The notes below the pieces were generated by a model. The model worked only from the letters and a program-made list of their open reading frames with translations. It searched no databases and was not told where the DNA came from. From the NCBI GenBank assembly GCA_028822155.1, contig JAPKEJ010000023.1:1-36492 (forward strand): 36,492 nucleotides of DNA, in the 5' to 3' direction. Shown in pieces: positions 1-10,033 of this stretch. Position numbers and translations under genes: made by a program. Within the stretch, counting starts at the first letter, position 1; each line of letters begins with the position of its first letter. This DNA is from Porticoccaceae bacterium (GTDB lineage Bacteria; Pseudomonadota; Gammaproteobacteria; Pseudomonadales; Porticoccaceae).

Positions 1-2210
1 TAGATGGTGTGCTGGTGACTAATCCGAATGGCTTTAATGAAGAGCTGATGGATGTAAGTCAGATTGAAGTTTTGAAGGGTCCTCAGGGTGCACTCTATGG
101 CCGTAATGCTGTAGCGGGAGCAATTTTGGTGACCACAAACCGTCCCGATGAAGAGTTTGAAGGCAAGATGAAGGTAGGCGTGGGTAACAATGGTTCGACC
201 AATGCCAGTCTAACCCTAAGTGGTGCCGTAGGTGATGGTGTGCTCGGTAGAGTGAGTATTAACCGTCGCGAAACTGATGGCCATTACAGCAACACTTATA
301 CCGGAGCTAATTCAGTCGATTTTATGGAGGATACCACTGTTCGTGGTCGTTTGATCTGGGATGTTAACGAAGAACTGTCTCTTGATATGCGTGCGGGTAT
401 GAGCGAAGTAAGCGGTGGTGCAATTAACTTCAACGCAGTTTTTGCTATTCCCATGTTTGCTGAAGGGTTTGGTCTTGGCCCTACGTTTTTTGCTGATGTT
501 AATGATCACGAATTTATCTTCTCTAATAATGTACCTGGTGAGAACGAGCAAGAGACTACTGAATTTTCTGTAAAAGCGGACTGGGATCGCGACGGCTTTG
601 ATGTTACCGCTATATTTAGCTACAGCGATCTTGAAGAATATTTACTGTCTGATGGTACTAGTGCCACCTTCTATGGATATGAGGTTACACCAGCCTGTCA
701 GTCCGACAGAGCAACCTTGAACAACTTGCCTGCCTCTATGGGCGGTGCGGGACGTGATGATCTATTCGGTGGGTTCTTTAGTCCATTTGGCGTGTTCCCT
801 GGAGCAGGAGGAGCCGCACCTGACTTTACTGGCATATATGGTCCTTACACGCCAACAGCCTGTGATGGATATCAGTATCAGGAACGCAATCAGTCAGACA
901 CAAGCTTAGAGGTGCGTCTTACGTCTGATGAAGATTCAGACTTGAGTTGGATCGCTGGTGCTTACATGGCTGACATTGAACGCGAGGTAGTGGTAGCCTA
1001 CGGTGCAGATACCGGCGCTGGGTTTTTGCGCCAACCATATGTCTCACCTAGTGGCCCCAACCCCACTGACTTAATGTTCAATGACAGTTTTGATACATCT
1101 GTGGTAGCGGTGTTTGGTCAGGTAGAGTTCGACCTCAGTGATGACATGGAGTTGGCATTTGCTGCACGCTATGACCGTGAAGAGCGTGATGTCCACAATC
1201 AGGTACCTAACGTAAACGCATCAGGCCTCAGTGTGAATGCTGGAACATTCCCAATTAACCCAGCACTTGCGGCTAATCCAAACGGGATCCCTGATCGTTC
1301 CGCTTCTTTCAGTCAGTTTCAGCCGAAGGTTACCTGGAGTTGGAATGCTGCTGAGGATGTTAATGTTTATGCTAGTTGGGGAGTTGGCTTTCGAAGTGGT
1401 GGCTTTAACTCTATAGGTAGCGAAGCACTCATCGACTTCTGGTATAACAATGACGGGGATGGCACTAATCCTGGTGCATTAGTTGACGGTAACTTGCTGG
1501 TCAAAGACGAGTACGATAAAGAGGTGTCTACTAGCTTTGAGTTAGGTAGTAAAATGACATTTATGGATAACCGGATTCGTATTAATGCTGCGATCTTTAG
1601 CACAGAAGTTGAAGATAATCAGTTCTTTGAATTCTATGCTGGGCCCTTTGGTTTGATGAGAGTGGTTACCACCATTGAAGAGTTGGAGATCCAAGGGTTT
1701 GAGATGGATTTCAATGCAGTAATTAGTGAAAACATATCACTGTTCGGGGGTGTTGGCTTCTTAGATAGTGAAATCATCCGCAATGATCACCGGCCAATGA
1801 CTGAAGGCAACGATGCGCCTCAGACACCGGACCGCACCTACAACCTTGGCACTCAGTTCGAGATGTCAGTTGCTAATGGTGTTGAAATGACTGCCCGTTT
1901 AGATTGGCAGCGAGTTGGTGAGATGGCGTTCCATACATTACAAGGGCAAGAAACTCCTACAATTTGGCAGGTTTTCTATCCAGGGGTGCCGATTGCTCAA
2001 AACTTTAGCAAGGCTACGCGCGATTCATTCGACACTCTAAATCTCAGAGTCTCTTTCGATGCTGAGAACTGGGGTGTCACTCTGTGGGGCCGCAATATTA
2101 CTGATGAAAAATATCTGGAAGAAATTATTCCAGCACCAGAATTTGGTGGGTCATTTATTCATCCGTCTGCCCAGGATTCCTATGGTATTGATTTCAACTA
2201 TAGGTTCTAA
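1..2210 (+). CDS. TonB-dependent receptor, 5' end outside window
   Basis: Outer-membrane gated beta-barrel that imports a ligand (siderophore, vitamin, glycan or similar) using TonB energy. The reading frame is already open at the window start (first full codon at 3, giving Asp-Gly-Val-Leu), so the signal peptide, TonB box and first part of the plug are missing. The visible plug end has the family signature VEVLKGPQG-type motif (here IEVLKGPQGALYGRNAVAGAI). The rest is barrel, rich in alternating Asp/aromatic strands, with a late LWGRNITDEKY motif and a C-terminal Phe after FNYR, as expected for outer-membrane insertion. About 735 residues are present, close to a full barrel. The plug and barrel resemble the large sphingomonad/marine receptor group, but the substrate cannot be read from the sequence. 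It is separated from the next gene by a terminator, so co-transcription is not implied. Confidence 0.93.
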   Translation, partial: DGVLVTNPNGFNEELMDVSQIEVLKGPQGALYGRNAVAGAILVTTNRPDEEFEGKMKVGVGNNGSTNASLTLSGAVGDGVLGRVSINRRETDGHYSNTYTGANSVDFMEDTTVRGRLIWDVNEELSLDMRAGMSEVSGGAINFNAVFAIPMFAEGFGLGPTFFADVNDHEFIFSNNVPGENEQETTEFSVKADWDRDGFDVTAIFSYSDLEEYLLSDGTSATFYGYEVTPACQSDRATLNNLPASMGGAGRDDLFGGFFSPFGVFPGAGGAAPDFTGIYGPYTPTACDGYQYQERNQSDTSLEVRLTSDEDSDLSWIAGAYMADIEREVVVAYGADTGAGFLRQPYVSPSGPNPTDLMFNDSFDTSVVAVFGQVEFDLSDDMELAFAARYDREERDVHNQVPNVNASGLSVNAGTFPINPALAANPNGIPDRSASFSQFQPKVTWSWNAAEDVNVYASWGVGFRSGGFNSIGSEALIDFWYNNDGDGTNPGALVDGNLLVKDEYDKEVSTSFELGSKMTFMDNRIRINAAIFSTEVEDNQFFEFYAGPFGLMRVVTTIEELEIQGFEMDFNAVISENISLFGGVGFLDSEIIRNDHRPMTEGNDAPQTPDRTYNLGTQFEMSVANGVEMTARLDWQRVGEMAFHTLQGQETPTIWQVFYPGVPIAQNFSKATRDSFDTLNLRVSFDAENWGVTLWGRNITDEKYLEEIIPAPEFGGSFIHPSAQDSYGIDFNYRF

Positions 2211-2227
2211 GTTAGAGTAGTATAATC

Positions 2228-2271
2228 AGCGAGCTGTGCTTATTGTTATTAAAAGTGCCGCTCGCTTTTTT
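2228..2271 (+). terminator. Intrinsic terminator after TonB receptor
   Basis: A 7-bp stem (AGCGAGC at 2228-2234 with GCTCGCT at 2260-2266) is followed by a run of T. The loop is long (25 nt), so efficiency is uncertain. Its position just after the receptor stop fits a terminator. Confidence 0.6.
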
Positions 2272-2291
2272 ACACCTAGAGTAAAATTCAG

Positions 2292-2900
2292 ATGGTCGTA
2301 TTAACTAATAATCTTGATAAAAAAAATCTAGGATTAGCAGCAAACCCGGCGTTGATTGTGGTGGATATGATTAACGGGTTTACTGATCCTGAATGTCCTT
2401 TGGGGAGTCATTGCCAAGAGGTTTTGGAGGCTAACTGCGAGTTACTGAAGGCCTTTAGGGCGAAGGAGCTGCCAGTTTTTTTTACTACGGTTGTCTATCA
2501 CAGTGATCAGCAGGCTAAGGTTTTTCGGGCTAAAATACCCGCTTTAAACTTACTTCAACCAGGGTCGCATTGGGTCGCAGTTGATTCTAAGATGCTTCGT
2601 ACAGTCAGTGAGCCTCTCATTGAAAAGCAATGGGCCAGCGCCTTTCATAAGACCGACCTTGATAGTCAATTGGCAAAGCTTGGTGTTGATTCACTAGTTA
2701 TTACAGGTTTGACCACAAGTGGTTGTGTGCGCGCATCTGCGGTGGACGGATTGCAACATGATTATCGGGTAGTTATCGCTAGAGAGGCTGTCGGCGACAG
2801 AAATTTAGCGGCTCACGAAGCCAATCTATTTGATTTAGCGGCCAAGTACGCCGATGTGCAGTCGGTCGTGGAAATAGTGACTTTTTTACGCGCCCTGTAG
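2292..2900 (+). CDS. Isochorismatase-family cysteine hydrolase
   Basis: A 202-residue cytosolic hydrolase of the isochorismatase/N-carbamoylsarcosine amidase family. The catalytic triad is visible: Asp25 in VVDMINGF, Lys112 in EKQWASAF and Cys145 in TTSGCVRASA. The Cys nucleophile and the conserved cis-peptide region before it point to a C-N amidohydrolase (N-carbamoylsarcosine, maleamate, ureidoacrylate or nicotinamide type) rather than a true isochorismatase, but the substrate is unknown. The 3' end overlaps the convergent flavin reductase gene by 15 bp. RutB/RutF and several aromatic or N-heterocycle pathways also pair such an amidase with a flavin reductase, but no RutA-like monooxygenase is present here. 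The upstream ribosome binding site is weak. Confidence 0.88.
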   Translation: MVVLTNNLDKKNLGLAANPALIVVDMINGFTDPECPLGSHCQEVLEANCELLKAFRAKELPVFFTTVVYHSDQQAKVFRAKIPALNLLQPGSHWVAVDSKMLRTVSEPLIEKQWASAFHKTDLDSQLAKLGVDSLVITGLTTSGCVRASAVDGLQHDYRVVIAREAVGDRNLAAHEANLFDLAAKYADVQSVVEIVTFLRAL

Positions 2901-3398
2901 GCTTGCGTAATTGCCTCTGTGAAAAATTAGTGGGTTATGGCCATTATCTGTAAATTCAACGACTTTGCCGACCAGAATGACATGATCTCCACCATCATAT
3001 TGATGCTCAATGGTACATTGAAAGCAGGCACTAGAATGGGGTAGCAGTGGTATTCCCATTACTCCCTCTGGGCAATCCAGTCCAGCAAACCTATCACTGC
3101 CTGTTCTGGCAAACCGATTAGATAATTCTTGTTGGTCCGATGTCAACATGTGGATCGCAAAAGCTTTAGCTGCAATAAAGTCATCGAAACAATTTGAATC
3201 GCGACCAATACTCCACAACACCAATGCCGGATCCAGAGAAACGGAACTAAAGCTATTGGCGGTCATGCCGACTTTTTGCCCTTTTATACCCAGTGCGGTA
3301 ATCACGGTTACGCCTGTAGCAAAACTGCCTAATGCATTGCGTAGTGAGGGAGTGTCTATAGATATTACTGTATTTTTTTGCAGGTTTTCGGTAGGCAT
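2886..3398 (-). CDS. Flavin reductase-like FMN-binding protein (HpaC/RutF type)
   Basis: A 170-residue NAD(P)H:flavin oxidoreductase-like protein. The family pattern is present: RNALGSFATGVTVITA near residue 19, then the flavin-binding GMTANSFSSVSLDPALVLWSI segment, and near the C-terminus a DHVILVGKVVEF strand followed by PLIFHRGNYASL. Family members supply reduced FMN/FAD to partner monooxygenases. No partner monooxygenase is encoded in the window, so it may serve a distant gene or act as a stand-alone reductase. An in-frame TAA five codons upstream of the ATG fixes the start, although no good Shine-Dalgarno sequence precedes it. It is convergent with and overlaps the isochorismatase-family gene. 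Confidence 0.88.
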   Translation of the reverse strand: MPTENLQKNTVISIDTPSLRNALGSFATGVTVITALGIKGQKVGMTANSFSSVSLDPALVLWSIGRDSNCFDDFIAAKAFAIHMLTSDQQELSNRFARTGSDRFAGLDCPEGVMGIPLLPHSSACFQCTIEHQYDGGDHVILVGKVVEFTDNGHNPLIFHRGNYASLQGA

Positions 3399-3736
3399 AA
3401 TGGGGATGATTTAGTCTGTTGAATTTCGAGGCCGCAATCATCGTTTTATTATTAATCGGTTGCAAGTTTTTTATCATTTGAATGCGGGCTGTTTTCCTCT
3501 GCCGTTATTAATGTAAGGTAAATTTAATTCCTAATTCTATGTTTATCTGACGTTCGGGGGGTTAAAACGGCCGATAATTAGCGATTTTTGGTTGTTGTGA
3601 CACAAAGGTCGTTATTAATGACACAATTAGTTGCTGAACAAAGGGTGCTGTGGCAAAATTCACGCCCTCTGATGAGACAGGGTCTTACCAACCTTATTTT
3701 AACCGCGAAAGTGGTGCGTTATCAGAAGATTTCTAT
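3399..3736. other. Gene-free spacer between flavin reductase and tRNA-Leu
   Basis: This 338-bp AT-rich stretch must carry the flavin reductase promoter (minus) and the tRNA-Leu/tig promoter (plus). I see no convincing coding sequence. It contains two copies of CGTTATTAATG (3503-3513 and 3610-3620) and a tandem TGACACAA pair. No sigma70 promoter with both good hexamers stands out. Confidence 0.6.
3598..3626. repeat. Tandem TGACACAA direct repeat
   Basis: TGACACAA occurs at 3598-3605 and again at 3619-3626. The start-to-start distance is 21 bp, exactly two helical turns. This spacing is typical of tandem operator half-sites. It lies 110-140 bp upstream of tRNA-Leu and about 200 bp upstream of the flavin reductase start. 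Function is not established. Confidence 0.4.
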
Positions 3737-3821
<85 letters not shown>

Positions 3822-3852
3822 AATTTAAATGTTTTTACCATGAGGATATTCC

Positions 3853-5172
3853 ATGCAGGTGTCTATTGAGTCGAGCACAGGTCTAGAGCGTCAGCTGAAG
3901 ATTGGTGTACCTGCCGACAGGATCGAGCAAGAAGTGACGGCTAGGTTACAGAAAGCGACCAAAACGGTTTCTATCAAAGGTTTCCGTAAGGGCAAGGTCC
4001 CGCTGAAAGTTGTCAAACAGCATTATGGTAAGGGCGTTCGTCAAGAAGTTGTTGGTGAGGTCGTTAATTCTAGTTTTTACGAGGCTATTCAGCAGGAAGA
4101 TTTGCGCCCTGTTGGCCAGCCCAGAATTGACCAAATGACCGACAAAGAAGGTCAAGATCTAGAGTTTATGGCGATTTTTGAGGTTTTCCCTGAAGTCGTT
4201 CTTAAGGCCTTAAGCAAAGTTAAAATTTCTCGACCTATGGCCGATGTCACTGACGCAGATGTAGAGAAAATGATTGACGTTTTGCGGAATCAGCAAGCAA
4301 GCTTCAAAACGTCGAAAAAGAAAGCTAAAGAAGGTGATCAGGTCAATATTGACTTTGTTGGTACAAAAGACGGCGAAGAGTTCGATGGCGGTAAAGCTGA
4401 AGGACAGGATCTGGTTTTGGGGTCTAATTCGATGATCCCTGGCTTTGAAAGTGGCCTTGAAGGCCTTGGCGCTGGGGATGAAACAGTTCTAAAGTTAAGC
4501 TTCCCGGATGATTATCAAGCAGAAGAGCTTAAAGGAGCATCAGTTGAATTCGCTGTAAAGGTTAATTCAGTATCTGCTAAAAAAATGCCAAAGATGGATG
4601 ACGAGTTTTTTAAGTTGTTCGGCGTTGAAGATGGCGGTGAAGAAAAATTTCGCGAGGAAGTTCAAGCAAATATGGAGCGAGAGTTACGAAATGCTATTCG
4701 CACCAAAGTGAAGAATCGAGTGATGAATCAGTTGTTTGAACTCAATACAGTTGAGTTGCCAGCCGCATTGGTTGCGAATGAAATTACGCAATTAAAACAG
4801 CAGATGGTCCAACAATTTGGTGGTGGGCAGCAGATTGACCTCAGTATGCTTCCTGACGATATGTTCAAAGAAAAAGCGGAACGACGAGCGGCACTTGGTG
4901 TTATTGTTTCTGAAGTGGTCAAAGTTGAAGAGCTAACCCCTGATGAAGATAAGGTTCGGGAACGAATCAACGAAATTGCGTCCACCTATGAACAACCGAA
5001 GGAAGTAGTGGATTACTATTATAGTAAGCCAGAATTGCTGAGTTCAGTTGAAGCTGTTGTATTGGAAGACCAAGTTACAGAGTTAGTGTTGTCCAAAGCT
5101 AAGATTAAGGAAGAAAAGCTTCCCTATGATGACGTTGTGAAGCCTGACCCTGAGCCCGGCTCAGAGGCTTAA
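3853..5172 (+). CDS. tig: Trigger factor
   Basis: Ribosome-associated chaperone and peptidyl-prolyl isomerase that meets nascent chains at the exit tunnel. At 439 residues it is the usual length. The N-terminal ribosome-docking signature GFRKGKVP is at residues 43-50. The FKBP-like PPIase domain (about 150-245) includes GDQVNIDFVG and the SNSMIPGFESGLEGLGAGDE loop. The helical C-terminal chaperone domain fills the rest. The ATG is preceded by GAGG at a suitable distance. It is first in the tig-clpP-clpX-lon series, the standard gammaproteobacterial order, so folding and degradation functions are grouped. Confidence 0.98.
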   Translation: MQVSIESSTGLERQLKIGVPADRIEQEVTARLQKATKTVSIKGFRKGKVPLKVVKQHYGKGVRQEVVGEVVNSSFYEAIQQEDLRPVGQPRIDQMTDKEGQDLEFMAIFEVFPEVVLKALSKVKISRPMADVTDADVEKMIDVLRNQQASFKTSKKKAKEGDQVNIDFVGTKDGEEFDGGKAEGQDLVLGSNSMIPGFESGLEGLGAGDETVLKLSFPDDYQAEELKGASVEFAVKVNSVSAKKMPKMDDEFFKLFGVEDGGEEKFREEVQANMERELRNAIRTKVKNRVMNQLFELNTVELPAALVANEITQLKQQMVQQFGGGQQIDLSMLPDDMFKEKAERRAALGVIVSEVVKVEELTPDEDKVRERINEIASTYEQPKEVVDYYYSKPELLSSVEAVVLEDQVTELVLSKAKIKEEKLPYDDVVKPDPEPGSEA

Positions 5173-5283
5173 TTCTTGTTGTCAGTGCTCAGTGCTGGTT
5201 GTCTGAGTGCTTAGATCCAGTCAGCCAAGGCCGGCCGTATATCAGCGGCAATGGTTCTTAGAATTAACATGAGCGAGGTAGTA

Positions 5284-5919
5284 ATGAATTTTGACTCTAT
5301 AAATAACGGAAGTTTTCCCTCCGATACTCAGGCCCTTGGATTGGTTCCAATGGTGGTCGAGCAGACTTCGCGCGGCGAGCGCTCCTACGATATCTACTCG
5401 CGATTACTAAAAGAGCGAGTTATCTTCTTGGTGGGTCAGGTAGAAGACCACATGGCTAATCTTATCGTTGCTCAGATGTTGTTCTTGGAATCTGAGAATC
5501 CAGATAAAGATATCCATTTGTATATTAATTCTCCGGGTGGATCTGTCACGGCAGGGCTATCGATTTACGATACCATGCAATTTATTAAGCCAGATGTCAG
5601 TACCATGTGTATTGGTCAGGCTGCATCAATGGGTGCATTTTTGTTGGCCGCAGGAGCGGAAAAGAAAAGATTTTGCTTACCCAACGCGCGGACTATGATT
5701 CACCAACCCAGCGGTGGCGCTCAAGGGCAGGCTACCGATATTCATATTCAATCCCAAGAGATTCTGAAGATCAAAGAACGATTGAATAGCCTGATGGCTC
5801 ATCATACTGGTCAAGATGTCGATAAGGTTGCTGGAGATACTGAGCGTGATAACTTTATGAGTGCCGAGGAGTCCAAGGATTATGGACTTGTCGATCAGGT
5901 TCTAGACAAGCGAAGCTAG
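5284..5919 (+). CDS. clpP: ATP-dependent Clp protease proteolytic subunit ClpP
   Basis: Serine peptidase that forms the double-heptamer degradation chamber docking with ClpX. From the ATG at 5284 it has 211 residues. The catalytic triad is Ser115 (GQAASMGAF), His140 (MIHQPSGG) and Asp189 (DTERDNF). The oxyanion-region motif [11 protein letters not shown] is intact. I chose 5284 because GAGG sits 5 nt upstream and the length matches E. coli. Upstream in-frame ATGs at 5251 and 5269 would add 11 or 5 residues. The first residues are probably removed by autoprocessing. clpX follows 75 bp downstream. Confidence 0.97.
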   Translation: MNFDSINNGSFPSDTQALGLVPMVVEQTSRGERSYDIYSRLLKERVIFLVGQVEDHMANLIVAQMLFLESENPDKDIHLYINSPGGSVTAGLSIYDTMQFIKPDVSTMCIGQAASMGAFLLAAGAEKKRFCLPNARTMIHQPSGGAQGQATDIHIQSQEILKIKERLNSLMAHHTGQDVDKVAGDTERDNFMSAEESKDYGLVDQVLDKRS

Positions 5920-5994
5920 GTTCGGTACGCTTTAGGAAAGGAATTGATGTAAATAGTTAAATTTATGGCTTTGGCCGTACTGCAGGAGATGTAA

Positions 5995-7287
5995 ATGAGT
6001 GACAGCGGTAGTTTAGGAGATGGCGGTAAGCTTCTTTTTTGTTCTTTCTGTGGGAAGAATCAGAACGAAGTACGTCGTCTAATTGCTGGCCCTTCCGTCT
6101 ATATTTGTGATGAATGCGTAGATCTGTGCAACGATATAATCACAGAAGAAGCTCAGGTTATTGAATCTGAGGCGGCTACTGAAAAACTTCCTGTTCCGAC
6201 CGAAATCAAGGCTATTCTAGACGAGTATGTGATTGGCCAAGAGAAGGCTAAAAGAGTCCTATCAGTAGCGGTATACAATCACTACAAGCGCCTGCAGGCA
6301 AGTGAGAAGCCGGGGGCGGATAAGTCTGATGTTGAGTTGGGCAAAAGTAATATTTTGCTTATAGGGCCAACCGGAAGCGGGAAAACGCTTCTAGCTGAGA
6401 CCTTGGCGAGACTTCTTGACGTTCCTTTCGCTATAGCAGATGCCACTACATTAACCGAGGCGGGTTATGTTGGTGAAGATGTCGAAAATATCATTCAAAA
6501 ATTACTCCAAAAGTGCGATTACGATGTGGACAAAGCACAGCGTGGAATTGTGTATATTGATGAGATAGATAAGATTTCTCGAAAGTCCGATAACCCGTCA
6601 ATCACAAGAGATGTATCGGGTGAGGGCGTTCAGCAAGCTCTATTGAAGCTGATAGAGGGTACTGTGGCCTCTGTTCCGCCCCAAGGCGGGAGAAAACATC
6701 CACAGCAGGAGTTTCTTCAGGTTGACACTTCTAATATCCTATTTGTTTGTGGTGGCGCGTTCTCAGGCTTAGAGAAAGTCATTCGTGACCGCTCGGAAAA
6801 GGGCGGAATTGGGTTTGGTGCTGAGGTGAATAGTAAAGATACTCAAAAATCGATTGGTGAGACGTTATTGGAAGTCGAGCCAAGTGATCTGATTAGCTAT
6901 GGCTTGATTCCTGAGTTTATCGGCCGCTTACCTGTCATTGCGACTTTACAAGAATTAGATCGAGACGCTCTTGTTAATATCTTGGTAAAACCAAAAAATG
7001 CTTTGGTCAAACAGTACCAGGCGTTATTTGCCATGGAGAGTGTTGAATTGGATGTTAGAGAAGACGCACTGAACGCCATCGCTGATAAGGCGATTGAGCG
7101 TAAGACAGGTGCTCGTGGGCTACGCTCTATCTTGGAGACGGTACTACTGGACACAATGTATAAAATACCTTCAGAGTTAAATGTGACAAAGGCTGTTGTG
7201 GATGGCGCGGTCATCAACGGTGATAACGAGCCTATGTTGGTTTATGAGCAGCCTGAGAACAAAAAGACGGCTTCCGAGGAAGCTTAA
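5995..7287 (+). CDS. clpX: ATP-dependent Clp protease ATPase subunit ClpX
   Basis: AAA+ unfoldase that recognises tagged substrates and feeds them to ClpP. It has 430 residues. The N-terminal zinc-binding domain has Cys16, Cys19, Cys38 and Cys41. Walker A is GPTGSGKT (124-131), Walker B IVYIDE (185-190) and the pore loop GYVG (157-160). The ClpP-contacting IGF tripeptide occurs in KGGIGFGAE, and the RKH loop in [13 protein letters not shown] precedes the ATG. A strong terminator closes the clpP-clpX unit, leaving lon with its own promoter. Confidence 0.98.
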   Translation: MSDSGSLGDGGKLLFCSFCGKNQNEVRRLIAGPSVYICDECVDLCNDIITEEAQVIESEAATEKLPVPTEIKAILDEYVIGQEKAKRVLSVAVYNHYKRLQASEKPGADKSDVELGKSNILLIGPTGSGKTLLAETLARLLDVPFAIADATTLTEAGYVGEDVENIIQKLLQKCDYDVDKAQRGIVYIDEIDKISRKSDNPSITRDVSGEGVQQALLKLIEGTVASVPPQGGRKHPQQEFLQVDTSNILFVCGGAFSGLEKVIRDRSEKGGIGFGAEVNSKDTQKSIGETLLEVEPSDLISYGLIPEFIGRLPVIATLQELDRDALVNILVKPKNALVKQYQALFAMESVELDVREDALNAIADKAIERKTGARGLRSILETVLLDTMYKIPSELNVTKAVVDGAVINGDNEPMLVYEQPENKKTASEEA

Positions 7288-7290
7288 GAT

Positions 7291-7315
7291 AAAGGCGACT
7301 CTAGTCGCCTTTTTT
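7291..7315 (+). terminator. Intrinsic terminator after clpX
   Basis: An A-rich, 9-10 bp hairpin (AAAGGCGACT with AGTCGCCTTT, very short loop) runs into TTTTTT, 4 bp after the clpX stop. This is a textbook Rho-independent terminator. Confidence 0.9.
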
Positions 7316-7370
7316 ATTACCAGCTAAATAAATAATTTCTTTGTCAATTAGTAATGCGTGTTAGGTTGTT

Positions 7371-7399
7371 TTTCTGCCTATTGTCCCAATATATATAAT
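7371..7399 (+). promoter_or_regulatory. Candidate lon promoter
   Basis: A perfect -10 hexamer TATAAT lies at 7394-7399, 56 bp before the lon ATG and after the clpX terminator. The -35 region (around 7370-7376) is poor. A CCCAAT sequence at 7385-7390 loosely resembles a heat-shock (sigma32) -10, with GTTGTT at 7365-7370 as a weak partner. Heat-shock control is expected for lon but is not proved by these boxes. Confidence 0.4.
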
Positions 7400-7454
7400 T
7401 ATCATAAGTCTTTTCGAAAAAAGGCTAACTAATCCTAATAATCTTGAGGTAACA

Positions 7455-9869
7455 ATGGTCCCTGCAAGTAGTGAACCGAAAAACGTTATTTTCCCACTCT
7501 TACCGTTGCGCGATGTGGTTGTGTACCCACATATGGTGGTACCTCTGTTCGTAGGGCGAGATAAATCTATCTTATCCTTAGAACACGCAATGGAGTCTGA
7601 CAAGCAGATAGTCCTAGTCGCCCAAAAAGATCCTTCTGAGGATGAGCCTGGTGCGCAAGACGTATATAAGGTGGGAACTTTGGCGACCATCTTGCAGATG
7701 CTTAAGCTTCCAGACGGGACCTTAAAGGTTCTTGTTGAAGGACTTAATCGCGTGGCGATCCAAGATACATTTGAGGATCAAGCGTTTATAACAGCAACCA
7801 CAGAAACTTTAGAAAGTACGCCGCTTAGTGATGAAGAATCAGGCGCGATCATGCGATCTACCAATAGTCTATTCGAGCAGTACGTTAACTTAAGTAAAAA
7901 AATACCTTCTGAAGTGATAGCTACCGTTAGCGGCATAGAGGATGGCGATAGGCTTGCAGACACTATTGCTTCACATATGACCCTTAGCTTAGAGCAAAAG
8001 CAGGAGGTGCTCGAAATAGCCGACCTTACCCAGCGTCTGGAACATCTGATGAGTTCTATGGAGGGTGAGATAGATCTTTTCCAAGTTGAGCAGAGGATTC
8101 GGGGTAGAGTTAAAAAACAGATGGAGAAAAGCCAGCGCGAATACTATTTGAATGAGCAGATGAAAGCGATTCAAAAAGAACTGGGAGATATGGACGAAGG
8201 TGCTTCCGAGTTGGATCAATTGGAAACCAAGATCTTGCAAGCGGGCATGCCTGCTGCGGCTTTGGAAAAAGCGCAGTCAGAGTTGGGTAAACTGAAAATG
8301 ATGTCTCCGATGTCAGCAGAAGCGTCGGTTCTTCGCAATTACATTGACTGGATGATAGGCGTTCCATGGAAGAAGAAGAGTAAAGTTAAGCATGATTTAA
8401 CAAATTCTGAGAAGAGCCTCAACCAAGATCATCATGGTCTAGAGGAAGTTAAAGAACGCATCTTGGAGTTTCTTGCAGTACAGAAGCGAGTTAAAAAATT
8501 GAAAGGGCCGGTACTTTGCCTTGTCGGGCCTCCAGGTGTTGGCAAGACCTCTTTGGGAGAGTCAATTGCGCGCGCGACAGGACGTAAGTTCATTCGCATG
8601 AGTTTGGGTGGGGTTCGTGATGAGGCTGAAATAAGAGGCCACCGTCGCACATATATCGGGTCTTTGCCTGGGAAACTAATCCAAAAAATGTCTAAAGTAG
8701 GCACTAAGAACCCTTTATTTTTACTCGACGAAATAGACAAAATGGGAATGGATCACCGTGGAGATCCAGCATCAGCACTACTAGAGGTGCTTGATCCCGA
8801 ACAAAATCATACGTTTAATGATCATTATCTGGAAGTAGATTATGACCTTTCCGATGTTATGTTTATCTGTACCGCCAATTCGATGAATATTCCCGGCCCT
8901 CTTCTGGATAGAATGGAGGTTATCCGTATTCCAGGCTATACCGAAGATGAAAAAGTTAAAATAGCTGAAAAATATTTATTACCTAAGCAACTTAAAGCTA
9001 ACGGGCTTAAAAGTTCAGAGCTTGATATCAGTGAAGATGCCCTTAAAGACACGATACGTTATTACACCAGAGAAGCCGGCGTACGAGGCCTAGAAAGAGA
9101 CCTCGCTAAAATATGCCGAAAAACGGTTACTAAGCATGTCCGTAATGAAAAAAATCCGAATGATCATATTAAACCGAGTGACTTGGAAGAGATGCTAGGT
9201 GTGCGCAAGTTTGACTATGGTCGTGCTGAAGCTGAGAACCAAGTTGGCCAGGTGACAGGCTTAGCCTGGACTCAGGTCGGGGGTGAACTGCTGACCATCG
9301 AAACGTCCGTAATCCCGGGTACCGGCAAGGTAGTGAAGACTGGCTCTTTGGGTGATGTAATGCAGGAGTCAATCCAAGCCGCACTAACCGTCGTTCGAAG
9401 CCGCTCAAAAACACTTGGGATTCGAAGAGATTTCTATCAGGAAAATGATTTACATATTCATGTGCCAGAGGGTGCTACACCAAAAGATGGACCCTCAGCT
9501 GGTGTTGGCATGTGCACGGCATTAGTGTCAGCTTTGTCTGGCATTGCAGTGAGAGCAGATGTCGCAATGACCGGTGAAATAACGCTGCGAGGTCAGGTGC
9601 TTAAGATTGGTGGCTTAAAAGAAAAACTTCTTGCAGCTCACCGAGGCGGGATAACAACAGTGATTATTCCCCATGGTAACGAGAGCGATTTAAAGGAGAT
9701 TCCAGATAACATCAAGGCTGATCTTAAAATCTGCCCGGTTAAATGGATTGACGAGGTATTAGAGGTGGCTTTAGAGCGTTTGCCGACAGCCTTAACTAAC
9801 TCAGAATTTATTGAAACCCGTGCAGCTCTGGAAAAGAATAATGCCAGCCAAAGGATAAATACTCACTAG
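7455..9869 (+). CDS. lon: ATP-dependent endopeptidase Lon
   Basis: Hexameric AAA+ serine protease that degrades misfolded and regulatory proteins. It has 804 residues. The N-terminal LON substrate-binding domain starts at [13 protein letters not shown], followed by a coiled helical region. Walker A is GPPGVGKT (358-365), Walker B is FLLDEIDK, and the peptidase dyad is Ser681 ([10 protein letters not shown]) and Lys724 ([10 protein letters not shown]). The 43-residue Ser-Lys spacing equals that of E. coli Lon. GAGG lies upstream of the ATG. hupB follows from a separate promoter, as in many gammaproteobacteria. Confidence 0.98.
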   Translation: MVPASSEPKNVIFPLLPLRDVVVYPHMVVPLFVGRDKSILSLEHAMESDKQIVLVAQKDPSEDEPGAQDVYKVGTLATILQMLKLPDGTLKVLVEGLNRVAIQDTFEDQAFITATTETLESTPLSDEESGAIMRSTNSLFEQYVNLSKKIPSEVIATVSGIEDGDRLADTIASHMTLSLEQKQEVLEIADLTQRLEHLMSSMEGEIDLFQVEQRIRGRVKKQMEKSQREYYLNEQMKAIQKELGDMDEGASELDQLETKILQAGMPAAALEKAQSELGKLKMMSPMSAEASVLRNYIDWMIGVPWKKKSKVKHDLTNSEKSLNQDHHGLEEVKERILEFLAVQKRVKKLKGPVLCLVGPPGVGKTSLGESIARATGRKFIRMSLGGVRDEAEIRGHRRTYIGSLPGKLIQKMSKVGTKNPLFLLDEIDKMGMDHRGDPASALLEVLDPEQNHTFNDHYLEVDYDLSDVMFICTANSMNIPGPLLDRMEVIRIPGYTEDEKVKIAEKYLLPKQLKANGLKSSELDISEDALKDTIRYYTREAGVRGLERDLAKICRKTVTKHVRNEKNPNDHIKPSDLEEMLGVRKFDYGRAEAENQVGQVTGLAWTQVGGELLTIETSVIPGTGKVVKTGSLGDVMQESIQAALTVVRSRSKTLGIRRDFYQENDLHIHVPEGATPKDGPSAGVGMCTALVSALSGIAVRADVAMTGEITLRGQVLKIGGLKEKLLAAHRGGITTVIIPHGNESDLKEIPDNIKADLKICPVKWIDEVLEVALERLPTALTNSEFIETRAALEKNNASQRINTH

Positions 9870-9904
9870 TGAACAACTATTTTTGGCTAATTTACACAGA
9901 CTGC

Positions 9905-9934
9905 TTGACCAAGAGCACCGGCAATTGGTATAAA
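9905..9934 (+). promoter_or_regulatory. Sigma70 promoter for hupB
   Basis: TTGACC (9905-9910) and TATAAA (9929-9934) are separated by 18 bp. Transcription would start near 9941, giving a leader of about 93 nt before the HU start codon. It lies downstream of the lon stop. Confidence 0.7.
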
Positions 9935-10033
9935 GTGCTTAGGGACGGCTAATTAGCTTGAAACTTGCGTAACCAAAGGGACTGGGATCGCTTTCTTTAA
10001 AATAAACTCTAATTCCAAGAAAAGGGGAAAACC

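Noticed and set aside
5173..5250. Hairpin around CTCAG/CTGAG after tig as a terminator
   Set aside because: The stem is only about 5 bp and no T-run follows.
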